The notes under the pieces are model-generated. The model was not told where the DNA came from, searched no databases, and worked only from the letters and a program-made list of their open reading frames with translations. A stretch of DNA of 48,211 nt. Source: Clostridiaceae bacterium. GTDB lineage: Bacteria > Bacillota > Clostridia > Acetivibrionales > DULL01. Position 1 is the first letter of the stretch. Each line of letters starts with the position of its first letter. The translations under genes and the position numbers were made by a program. Below, piece after piece: positions 1 through 8,013 of this stretch. The stretch lies in NCBI GenBank assembly GCA_012840395.1, contig DULL01000090.1:1-48211 (forward strand), given 5' to 3'.

Positions 1-120
1 GCAATCCAGCCTAACATGCCCTGTACTCATTATCAACAGCTTTCGCGGCATAAAAGCTTATGGTTATTAGCTGATTAACTACCGTTTAACAACCGAGGTA
101 ATTTACACACTAATTTGGAC

Positions 121-150
121 TTGACTGGACCATTATCTTTTCAATATAAT
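121..150 (+). promoter_or_regulatory. Candidate vegetative (sigma-A) promoter
   Basis: TTGACT at 121-126 and TATAAT at 145-150 are separated by 18 bases, close to the vegetative consensus. The expected start point lies about 45 bases before the first gene at 204. A second AT-rich TATATAAT follows at 153-160 and could also serve as a -10. The preceding 120 bases hold no gene I can recognise. Confidence 0.55.
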
Positions 151-203
151 TACTATATAATATACAAAATAATAAGAAAGCTATAAATAATAGGAGTAAA
201 CAT

Positions 204-1193
204 ATGACTAATACCGAAAAAACAAAAATTGTTGCTGAGAATCTTAATTCAAAAATTAAGTATAATCTAGATCGACATGTAAAATCCACCAGAAAGCAAT
301 TAAAACAAATGCTAAAGAATTACGAAGATGATCCCTATTATCTTTTTTACGATGTAGCTATATCTGCAATCTCAGAGGCATATATAATGATAGCCGGTAC
401 TATTAGAACCTGGGAGAATGAAGGTATTGCTGAACTCCAGGGAATTACTCCCAAAGAATATTTTAGCAGTTTGGAATCAGTAAATGAGATTATTGAAATA
501 ATATCTTTTATTACTACTGATATAGATATAATTCTTGTTCCATCTTTAGTTAACAAAATAATAGAACTGAAGGATTCAATATCAGACGAATTATTTAGAA
601 TTTTAGAAAACATGCAGGTAGATGAAAGCAAATGCCTTAACAATCAACAGCTGGCGGCTATTAAGATTGCGGGAATATCAGCTCTGCCCAAGTATTTGAA
701 CCCAATATTAAATATTTTTACTCAACTTGATAGTGAAAAAACTGACGAAGATACATATGCAGTGTTGACAAGAAGTCTGGTTGATATAGGTATGCCTGCA
801 CTAAATTCTATTATTAATATGATAGAGAATAGTGGTCAGAACGATAAACTTTATCCTTTTCTGATTGATGTAGTTGCAAAGATTGGTCATGATAATAAAT
901 CAGAGGATATATATAATTTTTTAAAAAAACAATTTAGAAATAGCGAATTTAGAGTTATAGAAGCAAAAGCATTAGCCACCTATGGCGATGGCAGGGCTAT
1001 TCCTGCTATTAGAGGCTATATTGAGAAAAATCTGGATGAGATATCATCAGAGGAATATGATTTACTCCGCCATGCCATATTGGACCTGGGTGGAAATACC
1101 GATGATCTTGATGAGTACTTTGAAGATTATGAAGATTACGAAGAAGAGGATTATGAAGAGATATATGATGAAGAATTCGGTGAAGAAGATTGA
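204..1193 (+). CDS. HEAT-repeat-like protein with very acidic C-terminal tail
   Basis: This 329-residue protein has no signal peptide or membrane segment, so it is probably cytoplasmic. Residues from about 150 to 290 are built of paired helices with the spacing of HEAT/PBS-type repeats, for example the segment around 'ALATYGDGRAIPAIRGYI'. The last 30 residues are almost entirely Asp, Glu and Tyr. HEAT arrays usually bind other proteins, but the partner cannot be read from the sequence. The start is ATG with AGGAG ten bases upstream, and a good promoter sits at 121-150. It is followed by a 519-base gap before metK and seems to be a single-gene unit. The repeat assignment is by eye; an unrelated all-helical fold is possible. 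Confidence 0.75.
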   Translation: MTNTEKTKIVAENLNSKIKYNLDRHVKSTRKQLKQMLKNYEDDPYYLFYDVAISAISEAYIMIAGTIRTWENEGIAELQGITPKEYFSSLESVNEIIEIISFITTDIDIILVPSLVNKIIELKDSISDELFRILENMQVDESKCLNNQQLAAIKIAGISALPKYLNPILNIFTQLDSEKTDEDTYAVLTRSLVDIGMPALNSIINMIENSGQNDKLYPFLIDVVAKIGHDNKSEDIYNFLKKQFRNSEFRVIEAKALATYGDGRAIPAIRGYIEKNLDEISSEEYDLLRHAILDLGGNTDDLDEYFEDYEDYEEEDYEEIYDEEFGEED

Positions 1194-1382
1194 CGAATGT
1201 TTTAGATATATGCTTCATATCGAGGATAAATCAAAAATGAGATGTCAAAAATCCTAAAAACTCTTGATTATTGTACAAGCATATGTTAAATTGATAATGC
1301 TTGATTATTAATGATAAAATATTAAAATATTTAAAAAAATAATTAATGGATTAAAAATTAAGAGATTAATTATTGCTAATAA

Positions 1383-1411
1383 TTGATATTTGCAGTAATT
1401 TGCAGTATAAG
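1383..1411 (+). promoter_or_regulatory. Candidate promoter of the SAM riboswitch-metK transcript
   Basis: TTGATA at 1383-1388 and TATAAG at 1406-1411 are spaced by 17 bases. Transcription would begin near 1418, about 50 bases before the riboswitch. The 1194-1466 stretch is otherwise AT-rich and without a gene. Two near-identical TTTGCA/TATAAGTT segments overlap the promoter and could confuse its exact placement. Confidence 0.45.
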
Positions 1412-1466
1412 TTATAAAATTTGCAATATAAGTTGTTTGAAGCAGAAAATTTAATAGTAAACGTGC

Positions 1467-1568
1467 CTTATCAAGAGAGGTGGAGGGACTGAGCCCAATG
1501 AAACCCGGCAACCGGCTTACATTGCACGGTGCCAATTCCTGCAGGATAGAATTATTCTGATAGATAAG
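1467..1568 (+). promoter_or_regulatory. SAM-I (S-box) riboswitch
   Basis: The stretch shows the S-box signature: closing stem CTTATC (1467-1472) pairing with GATAAG (1563-1568), then AGAGAGGTGGAGGGA, 'GAAACCCGGCAACC', and a GGTGCCAATTCC core. This class binds S-adenosylmethionine and turns off transcription when the ligand is abundant. It lies upstream of metK, whose product makes that ligand, so this is feedback control. A terminator at 1583-1610 is the likely expression platform. Confidence 0.96.
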
Positions 1569-1582
1569 GAGATGCAAGTAAG

Positions 1583-1610
1583 CCTCTTCTTAATGCAGAA
1601 GGGGTTTTTT
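1583..1610 (+). terminator. Riboswitch-controlled intrinsic terminator
   Basis: CCTCTTCT (1583-1590) pairs with AGAAGGGG (1597-1604), including one G-U pair, and is followed by six T. It sits directly after the S-box aptamer and about 100 bases before metK, as expected for a SAM-dependent attenuator. Confidence 0.85.
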
Positions 1611-1712
1611 ATTAAAATTATAACCAAACATTTATTTGGTACATTTAGAAAACATATTTAAGAAATTGCTTTATTTTATCAAAAATATGATATAAGGAGT
1701 TATAAAAAGAAA

Positions 1713-2906
1713 ATGAATAGAAAACTATTTACATCAGAGTCAGTTACTGAAGGACATCCTGATAAAATTTGTGATCAAATATCCGATGCTGTACTTGATG
1801 CTATTCTTGCAGAAGACCCAAAAGCAAGAGTAGCTTGTGAAACAGCAGTAACTACAGGTCTTGTGCTGGTTATGGGCGAAATAACCACTTGCTGCTATGT
1901 AGATATACCTAAAATAGCAAGGAATACAATCAGAGAAATAGGATATAACAGGGCAAAATACGGATTTGACAGTGATACCTGTGCAGTACTTACTTCTATT
2001 GATGAACAGTCGCCAGATATAGCTATGGGAGTTGATAAAGCACTTGAAGCAAGAGAGGGAGAATTGACCAATGATCAGATAAATGCCATTGGAGCAGGAG
2101 ACCAGGGAATGATGTTTGGATTTGCCTGTGATGAAACTCCCGAATTAATGCCAATGCCTATTTCCCTTGCCCACAAGTTGACAAAAAGGCTGAGTGTTGT
2201 ACGAAAAAGTGGAATTCTTGATTATCTGAGGCCTGACGGTAAATCCCAGGTTACTGTGGAATATGATGGACAAAAGCCAGTTCGAGTTGATACCATAGTT
2301 ATTTCTACCCAGCATAGTAATGACGTGGAATGTGCCAGAATAAAAGATGATATTATTGAAACTGTGATAAAGCAAGTAATACCTCAGGAGTTAATTGATA
2401 ATAAAACCAGAATTCTGGTAAACCCAACTGGAAGGTTTATCATCGGAGGTCCTCAGGGAGATTCAGGTCTGACAGGCAGGAAAATTATTGTAGATACTTA
2501 CGGAGGGTATGCACGTCATGGAGGAGGGGCTTTTTCAGGAAAAGATCCCACCAAGGTTGACCGTTCTGCCTCCTATGCCGCAAGATATGTTGCTAAAAAT
2601 ATTATAGCAGCAGGTTTGGCAAAAAAATGTGAAATACAGATATCATATGCCATCGGAGTTGCTAAGCCAATATCTGTTATGGTTGATACCTTTGGGACAG
2701 GCATAATATCTGATGAAAAAATAGTAGAATTAATTAGGGCAAACTTTGATTTAAGGCCTGCCGGTATAATTGAAATGCTGAATCTAAGAAGGCCAATATA
2801 CAAAAAAACCGCCACATACGGCCATTTTGGAAGAAACGATGAAGATTTTACCTGGGAAAAGACTGATAAGGCCGAGATACTGAGGAAAGAAGCCGAAAAG
2901 ATTTAA
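1713..2906 (+). CDS. metK: S-adenosylmethionine synthetase
   Basis: MetK makes S-adenosylmethionine from methionine and ATP with release of phosphate and diphosphate, supplying cellular methylation. The protein is 397 residues, the usual family length. It shows the N-terminal '[17 protein letters not shown]' motif, the '[12 protein letters not shown]' ATP motif near residue 132, and the '[19 protein letters not shown]'-type phosphate loop near residue 270 (here with SASYAARY). The start is ATG with AAGGAG about 14 bases upstream. It is controlled by the S-box riboswitch at 1467-1568. It is probably transcribed alone or with partial read-through, since a terminator-shaped hairpin follows at 2922-2977. 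Confidence 0.98.
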   Translation: MNRKLFTSESVTEGHPDKICDQISDAVLDAILAEDPKARVACETAVTTGLVLVMGEITTCCYVDIPKIARNTIREIGYNRAKYGFDSDTCAVLTSIDEQSPDIAMGVDKALEAREGELTNDQINAIGAGDQGMMFGFACDETPELMPMPISLAHKLTKRLSVVRKSGILDYLRPDGKSQVTVEYDGQKPVRVDTIVISTQHSNDVECARIKDDIIETVIKQVIPQELIDNKTRILVNPTGRFIIGGPQGDSGLTGRKIIVDTYGGYARHGGGAFSGKDPTKVDRSASYAARYVAKNIIAAGLAKKCEIQISYAIGVAKPISVMVDTFGTGIISDEKIVELIRANFDLRPAGIIEMLNLRRPIYKKTATYGHFGRNDEDFTWEKTDKAEILRKEAEKI

Positions 2907-2921
2907 AAAAATTGTTAAGAA

Positions 2922-2977
2922 CTTCTTCCTATGTCCCTTCATAGAATTATAGAAGAAGCATAGGAGGAGGTTTTTTT
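2922..2977 (+). terminator. Terminator-shaped hairpin enclosing the next gene's ribosome site
   Basis: Bases 2922-2933 pair with 2959-2970 over 12 positions (two G-U), followed directly by seven T that end at the ATG of the next gene. The 3' arm contains AGGAGGAGG, which is that gene's Shine-Dalgarno. The 5' arm can instead fold with 2940-2944 (CATAG) and 2952-2958 (GAAGAAG), freeing the ribosome site. It could end metK transcription, gate translation of the next gene, or both. The structure is visible in the sequence; the switching is inferred. Confidence 0.6.
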
Positions 2978-3340
2978 ATGCTTAGGACTATTTTTGATGC
3001 TTTTACATATCTTATAGCAATTTTTGTAGTTGTTCTTGGAGCTGCAACCCTAGTAAACATACTAATCAGCTCGTTGCAATTTCGCAAGAGGAAAAGGCAT
3101 CCCGGTGTCAGAATGGCTTTAATTGTTAAAAATGCTGAAGACGTCATCGAAGGAACGGTAAGAGACATTATAATTGATGATTATTTGGGAAAAACAATAA
3201 CAGACGGTATATTAACAATTATAGATATGGGATCTGGCGACAGGACTTTAGAAATATTGCACAAGTTAAGATATGAGTATGGGAGCCTTGACATTATAGA
3301 TGGAAAAGAAAGGGAAAAAATTTTCAATATCTTTTCATAG
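2978..3340 (+). CDS. Small single-pass membrane protein, function unknown
   Basis: I do not recognise this 120-residue protein. Residues 8-32 form one hydrophobic membrane segment, followed by a basic patch 'FRKRKRHPG', so the rest should face the cytoplasm. The soluble part, about residues 45-120, alternates short strands and helices. The start is ATG with AGGAGG seven bases upstream, but that ribosome site is inside the hairpin at 2922-2970. The gene stands between metK and recD2 with about 100 bases before recD2. Nothing in it points to methionine metabolism or recombination. Confidence 0.75.
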   Translation: MLRTIFDAFTYLIAIFVVVLGAATLVNILISSLQFRKRKRHPGVRMALIVKNAEDVIEGTVRDIIIDDYLGKTITDGILTIIDMGSGDRTLEILHKLRYEYGSLDIIDGKEREKIFNIFS

Positions 3341-3446
3341 ATTTTCTTTTCATATATACTAAAAAGGACACGAAAAAAGATTTTTGTGAAATATAGCAAT
3401 TTAAAGCACAAGAATTTTGAAAATATATGGAATTAAGGGGAAAGTC

Positions 3447-5708
3447 TTGGCCACAGTAGAGGGAATTATCGAAGATATTGTTTATACAAATGAAGTAAAC
3501 GGTTATACTGTCTGTGATATAGCTTGCGGTAAAGATATAATAACTGCAGTTGGTTATCTGCCTTTTGTAAATGTAGGAGAAACACTTAGAATAACAGGAA
3601 AATGGGTTATGCATCCTGATTACGGCAAGCAGCTTAAGGTTGAGTATTACGAGAAAATTTACCCTCAGACTGTTGAAGATATAAAAAGATATCTAGCCTC
3701 CGGAATTATAAAAGGAGTTGGCCCTGCAACTGCGGAAAAAATTGTAAATAGATTCAAAGAAGAAACTCTTGACGTTATTAGATTCAGACCTTCCTTACTT
3801 GCCGAAATAAAAGGAATAAGTCTCGAAAAGGCCGAAAGTATTGGACAAGCCTTTGAAGAACAAAGAGCCTTAACCAACATAGTGATGTTCCTTCAGAATT
3901 ATGGAATAAATGCCGCTTGTTCTGCCAAGATATACAGGGTATTAGGAGACAATACAATAGAAAAAATTAAATCAAACCCATATATACTTGTCAATCGGGA
4001 TTTTGCAATTAACTTTAAGGTTGCCGATAAAATTGCGATGAGTTTGGGAATAGATCCTTTATCTAAAAACAGAATAACAAGCTGCATAAAATATGTATTG
4101 GCTCAGGCTGCATATGATGGACATACTTATCTTCCAAGGGATATCCTTGAAGAAAATGTAATCAGACTTCTTGGAATTGGTATGGAAAATTCAGAAAATT
4201 CTCTTCAGAGAAACGGCAAATCGGAAATCGACAATGGCTTAATATCGCTTGTACTTGATAAAGAAGTGTATATTGAAAAAGATGAAGACCGCCAGAGAAT
4301 ATATCTGAGCAACTTATACCTGGCTGAATTGGGAGTATGTAAAAGGATTTTAGAGCTGGCATCAACATCTTTCAATATGGAAACAAAAGTATTGGAAGAT
4401 ACCATTGAAGAAATCCAGAGAGAAGAAAATATATTTTTTGCTGAAATGCAGAAAGTGGCTATAAAGGAAGCTCTTTCAAGAGGGGCTCTTGTAATTACGG
4501 GAGGTCCCGGCACAGGAAAGACAACAATTATTAAATGCATAATAAAAATATTTAATAAAATGGGATATAAAGTAGCTCTGGCAGCACCTACAGGCAGAGC
4601 GGCAAAAAGGATGGCAGAAGCTTCGGGTTATGAAGCCAAAACCATTCACAGGCTTCTGGAAGTTGGTTATGCAGAAAATGAAAGTGAGCTTACTTTTACA
4701 AGAAATGAATATAATCCTATTGAGGCAGATGTAATAATAGTGGATGAAATGTCCATGGTTGATATCCTTATAATGGATTATCTATTGAGAGCTATTGCTG
4801 CAGGAGCAAGGCTCATTATGTGCGGAGATGTGGACCAGCTTCCTTCGGTAGGGCCTGGTAATGTACTAAAAGATATTATCTCCAGCGGAGCTGTAAAAAC
4901 CGTTAGATTAAACGAAATATTCAGACAAGCAGAAGAGAGCATGATTACTGTAAATGCTCACAGAATCAATAAAGGATTGCAACCCTATCTTAATGTAAGG
5001 GAAAAAGATTTTTTCTTTATAAATAGAAACAATGGAGATGACATAGTAAATACAATAATTGATTTATGTAAATATAGGCTTCCTCAAAAATACGGTTATG
5101 ACCCAATGACACATATCCAAGTATTAACTCCGATGAGAAAGGGCCCTCTGGGCAGTATATCCCTTAACAAGATACTCCAGGAAGTACTTAATCCCGGTCA
5201 CAGAAATAAAAAGGAAAAGGCTTTCGGGAAATTTGTATTCCGGGAAGGCGATAAGGTAATGCAAATAAGAAATAATTATTCTCTTAAATGGGAAAAAATA
5301 TCAACTTCCGGTTCTGGAGATTCATTGGAAGGCGCAGGTGTATTTAACGGAGACGGGGGAGTAATTGGTGAAATTGATGAAGAAGAACAAACCATAATTG
5401 TTGTTTTTGACGACGAGCGTATTGTAAAATATGATTACACTATGCTGGATGAAATAGAACCAGCCTTTTCGATAACTGTCCACAAAAGCCAGGGAAGCGA
5501 ATTCCCTGTAGTTATAATTCCTGTATTTCCGGGACCCAAGGTACTTATGACCAGAAACCTTTTATATACTGCAATTACCAGGGCAAAAGAACTAGTGGTA
5601 ATTGTAGGGGGAGAAGAAGCCTTGAATGAAATGATAAAAAATGAAAGAGAAACCCTGAGATATTCACATCTTGGGTTTAAACTTTCCAGCTTTGACAGCT
5701 GCGTTTAG
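3447..5708 (+). CDS. recD2: RecD-like ATP-dependent DNA helicase (RecD2)
   Basis: RecD2 is a 5'-3' superfamily 1B DNA helicase found without RecBC in many Firmicutes and linked to repair and replication-fork maintenance. The N-terminal region carries helix-hairpin-helix-type segments, for example 'GIIKGVGPATAEKIV'. Walker A 'GGPGTGKTTIIKC' is near residue 352, 'VIVDEMSMVD' near 431, and the C-terminal 'TVHKSQGSEF' near 678. I chose TTG at 3447 because AAGGGG lies six bases upstream; an in-frame TTG at 3417 would add ten residues but has no ribosome site. At 753 residues the length is typical. comF follows after 17 bases, so the two are probably cotranscribed. Confidence 0.95.
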   Translation: MATVEGIIEDIVYTNEVNGYTVCDIACGKDIITAVGYLPFVNVGETLRITGKWVMHPDYGKQLKVEYYEKIYPQTVEDIKRYLASGIIKGVGPATAEKIVNRFKEETLDVIRFRPSLLAEIKGISLEKAESIGQAFEEQRALTNIVMFLQNYGINAACSAKIYRVLGDNTIEKIKSNPYILVNRDFAINFKVADKIAMSLGIDPLSKNRITSCIKYVLAQAAYDGHTYLPRDILEENVIRLLGIGMENSENSLQRNGKSEIDNGLISLVLDKEVYIEKDEDRQRIYLSNLYLAELGVCKRILELASTSFNMETKVLEDTIEEIQREENIFFAEMQKVAIKEALSRGALVITGGPGTGKTTIIKCIIKIFNKMGYKVALAAPTGRAAKRMAEASGYEAKTIHRLLEVGYAENESELTFTRNEYNPIEADVIIVDEMSMVDILIMDYLLRAIAAGARLIMCGDVDQLPSVGPGNVLKDIISSGAVKTVRLNEIFRQAEESMITVNAHRINKGLQPYLNVREKDFFFINRNNGDDIVNTIIDLCKYRLPQKYGYDPMTHIQVLTPMRKGPLGSISLNKILQEVLNPGHRNKKEKAFGKFVFREGDKVMQIRNNYSLKWEKISTSGSGDSLEGAGVFNGDGGVIGEIDEEEQTIIVVFDDERIVKYDYTMLDEIEPAFSITVHKSQGSEFPVVIIPVFPGPKVLMTRNLLYTAITRAKELVVIVGGEEALNEMIKNERETLRYSHLGFKLSSFDSCV

Positions 5709-5725
5709 AAAGGGCTGAAACAGGT

Positions 5726-6403
5726 TTGTTTAAAGATGTGGCAGAATATTTTATAAGAATTATTTTTCCACCCAGATGCATATTTTGCGGAAAGCCTTTA
5801 GATATAAAAACCAGGTTGGAAATATGCAGTTTGTGTTATAACAGTATTCCCTTTGTCAGTGAACAGTATTGTGAACAAAAACTAATGGCATTTGCAAAGA
5901 ATAGCATCGATCGAATAATATGTCTATGCAAATACTCAGGTATTATAAAATCTTCACTAATCAGGTTTAAATTCTATAATAAACCTGGCTACTACAGGAC
6001 TTTTGCCAGGCTGCTTGCTGAAAGAATTCAGAATATGACGGATTTAAATAATATTGATATAATTATAAGTGTACCTCTCCATAAAAGAAAGAAAAACGAA
6101 AGGGGATATAACCAATCACTCCTTATATCCAGGCGATTGGCAAAGGAGCTTGGAATTGCAGAAATGTCCCGGCTGTTGGAAAGAACAAAAAATACCCGTA
6201 GCCAAAGTTTATTGAAAAATCGGAATGAAAGATATCTAAATGTTAAAGATGCTTTTTTAGTAAATAATTCTGAGCAAATAATTAATAAAACAGTATTATT
6301 GATCGATGATATATGTACAACGGGTTTTACACTTGAAGAATGTGCGGGGGCTTTAAAGAAAGCTGGAGCGGCAAAAGTAATTGGGGCTGTAATTGCAGGC
6401 TAA
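5726..6403 (+). CDS. comF: ComF family phosphoribosyltransferase-like protein
   Basis: The 225-residue protein has an N-terminal zinc-finger-like pair, CIFC near residue 17 and CSLC near residue 35. Its C-terminal phosphoribosyltransferase fold contains the PRPP-type loop 'LLIDDICTTGFT' near residue 191. ComF proteins act in DNA uptake for natural transformation in Bacillus and Haemophilus, but are also kept in bacteria not known to be competent, so the role here is uncertain. The start is TTG with AGAAAGGG upstream. It follows recD2 closely, and next comes yvyF; the comF-yvyF-flgM order matches the Bacillus competence/flagellar junction. Confidence 0.9.
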   Translation: MFKDVAEYFIRIIFPPRCIFCGKPLDIKTRLEICSLCYNSIPFVSEQYCEQKLMAFAKNSIDRIICLCKYSGIIKSSLIRFKFYNKPGYYRTFARLLAERIQNMTDLNNIDIIISVPLHKRKKNERGYNQSLLISRRLAKELGIAEMSRLLERTKNTRSQSLLKNRNERYLNVKDAFLVNNSEQIINKTVLLIDDICTTGFTLEECAGALKKAGAAKVIGAVIAG

Positions 6404-6415
6404 TAGTACCGATAA
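6388..6415 (+). promoter_or_regulatory. Weak candidate sigma-28 promoter before yvyF
   Basis: ACCGATAA at 6408-6415 matches the sigma-28 (SigD) -10 element GCCGATAA at seven of eight positions. The -35 is poor: TGTA at 6388 with 16 bases spacing, or GTAA at 6389 with 15. It overlaps the end of comF and would give a leader of roughly 90 bases to yvyF. Confidence 0.35.
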
Positions 6416-6509
6416 TTTTATATATACATACTATTTACTTTATAGTTGTTTAACGGCAATGTAATATAACCAGGGGACGAAAAAGTAAGAAAGTGGGGGT
6501 GTGTTTATA

Positions 6510-6938
6510 ATGTTAAATATAAGAAATTGCCGCAGATGCGGTAAATTATTTAATTTGGTAGGAGATCCTCCTCTTTGCCAGGAGTGTAGAAAAATTGAAG
6601 AGGAAGATTTTAAGAGATTAAAAGAATATTTGTTTAACAATCCTGGCGCCACTTTATCCCAGGTTTCCCTGGAATTAGACATTAGTATAGAAAGAATAAA
6701 GAGATACTTAAGGGAAGGGAGACTGGAGATAGCAGGAAATAGCGACAGCTTCTTGTTAGAGTGCGAAAACTGTGGTGCGCCTATAAAGTCGGGTAGATTC
6801 TGTAAAGACTGTTTATCTGACTTAACCACAGAACTAAAGAAGGTATCACGTGAAATCAGTGGCTCAATTACCAATAAGGCTGATCCTAAAGAGAATCATA
6901 ATATTAAATATTTATATAAAGATGAAAGAAAAAAGTAA
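6510..6938 (+). CDS. yvyF: Flagellar operon protein YvyF (TIGR03826-like)
   Basis: This 142-residue protein has two zinc-ribbon-like cysteine pairs: CRRC with CQEC at the N-terminus, and CENC with CKDC near residues 87-105. Between them is a helix-turn-helix-like segment, 'TLSQVSLELDISIERIKRYL'. Proteins of this type sit directly before flgM in Bacillus and many Clostridia; their biochemical role is not settled, with regulation of flagellar genes suspected. ATG at 6510 is preceded by GGGGGTG at a normal distance. An in-frame GTG at 6501 lies too close to that site. It begins the flgM-csrA gene run. Confidence 0.88.
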   Translation: MLNIRNCRRCGKLFNLVGDPPLCQECRKIEEEDFKRLKEYLFNNPGATLSQVSLELDISIERIKRYLREGRLEIAGNSDSFLLECENCGAPIKSGRFCKDCLSDLTTELKKVSREISGSITNKADPKENHNIKYLYKDERKK

Positions 6939-6942
6939 CTGT

Positions 6943-6969
6943 TAAGAATTTCTTCGGAAATACCGATAG
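6943..6969 (+). promoter_or_regulatory. Candidate sigma-28 promoter before flgM
   Basis: TAAG at 6943-6946 and ACCGATAG at 6962-6969 are separated by 15 bases, resembling the TAAA/GCCGATAT pattern of flagellar sigma-28 promoters. It starts just after yvyF and would leave a long AT-rich leader of about 200 bases to flgM. In Bacillus flgM is also read from a sigma-D promoter. The spacer contains a small hairpin, ATTTC-TTCG-GAAAT. The remaining 6970-7184 stretch shows no gene. Confidence 0.4.
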
Positions 6970-7184
6970 TATTATCAAGAAATAAACATGATGGTTTAAA
7001 TATGATATTTTATGTAGTTAAAAAATATACCGTGTTATTTTAGGAAATAAATATAATAGCTAATATTAACGTTTTAAAATTGTTAATAAATAAAAAATAA
7101 TGAATTAAGTGTACAGTGTTACTAATAAAATAAAGTTAAATATATAGTGTCATTAAGAAATAAATATATTTGAGTGGTGGTTTT

Positions 7185-7472
7185 ATGAAAATATGGGAAG
7201 GTGTACCCCGAATATTGGGGATATATGACAAACAAAAAAGTATTAACAAAGTTGAGAGTACTACTCCGACATCTGCCAAGAAGGATGTAGTATCCATATC
7301 TGGTCAGGCAAAAGACTATCAGATTATTAAGAAAGCACTGGAGAATGTTCCTGATATAAGACATGAAAAAATCGAACAGTTAGCAAGAAAGTATAATTCT
7401 GCAGGTTATAGGGTAGATGGAAGGGATGTTGCAGATAAAATGCTTAAATCTTTCATTGACAAGAAGATCTGA
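7185..7472 (+). CDS. flgM: Anti-sigma-28 factor FlgM
   Basis: FlgM binds and inhibits the flagellar sigma factor sigma-28 until the hook-basal body is complete. The 95-residue protein has the disordered N-terminal half typical of the family, followed by helices near 'DVVSISGQAKDYQIIKKAL' and a C-terminal sigma-binding segment ending '...VADKMLKSFIDKKI'. The start is ATG with GTGGTGG just upstream; an in-frame TTG at 7170 has no ribosome site of its own. flgN follows after 11 bases, in the usual yvyF-flgM-flgN-flgK order. The sigma-28 gene itself is not in this window. Confidence 0.95.
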   Translation: MKIWEGVPRILGIYDKQKSINKVESTTPTSAKKDVVSISGQAKDYQIIKKALENVPDIRHEKIEQLARKYNSAGYRVDGRDVADKMLKSFIDKKI

Positions 7473-7483
7473 AAGGAGGATAT

Positions 7484-7984
7484 ATGTATACCGGGTTTAT
7501 TTCAAAACTAGCGGATATACTTGAGCAGGAAAGAGCCATCTACCAGGATATCCTTAAAATGTCCAAGGAAAAAACCAATGTTATTATTGAGGGAAGAGTA
7601 TCCGACTTGGAGAGAATAGTCAGCAGCGAACAATCTTTGATTGTTCAATTGGGAAAACTGGAAGAACTCAGAGAAAACCTTATATCGGAAATTTCATCAT
7701 ACCTGAATATACCTCCTCAGGATTTAAAAATAAGTGATATAATAGTTCATGTTGATGAGGAGCAGGCAGAAAGGTTAAGAATTTGTAAGAAAGGAATAGA
7801 AGGTACGTTAAATGAATTAATGAACGTGAATGATCTGAATTCAAAACTCATTAAGAATTCTTTGGAGTATATTGATTTTTCGATAAATATTCTTTCAAGA
7901 CTGGATACAGGCATTAACAGTTATGGAAGCACAGGTCATGTAAATCCTTCAGGCAAAAGGAATTTTCTTGATATAAAACTCTGA
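7484..7984 (+). CDS. flgN: FlgN-type flagellar chaperone
   Basis: FlgN is a cytoplasmic export chaperone that holds the hook-filament junction proteins FlgK and FlgL before secretion. The 166-residue protein is almost wholly helical, with long heptad-like stretches around residues 10-60 and 80-145, as in the FlgN family. AAGGAGG lies six bases before the ATG. It stands between flgM and two flgK genes, and that position strongly supports the name, since FlgN sequences are poorly conserved. Confidence 0.9.
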   Translation: MYTGFISKLADILEQERAIYQDILKMSKEKTNVIIEGRVSDLERIVSSEQSLIVQLGKLEELRENLISEISSYLNIPPQDLKISDIIVHVDEEQAERLRICKKGIEGTLNELMNVNDLNSKLIKNSLEYIDFSINILSRLDTGINSYGSTGHVNPSGKRNFLDIKL

Positions 7985-8013
7985 TTAACAAATAAAAATT
8001 TGGGGGAAAAACG

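Noticed and set aside
1-78. Open frame running in from the left edge and ending at TAA 76-78
   Set aside because: Only 25 codons are present, with no recognisable motif; it could be chance, so it is not listed as a partial gene.
3417-3446. Upstream TTG start for recD2
   Set aside because: No ribosome site precedes it; TTG 3447 has AAGGGG six bases upstream and aligns with the usual family start.
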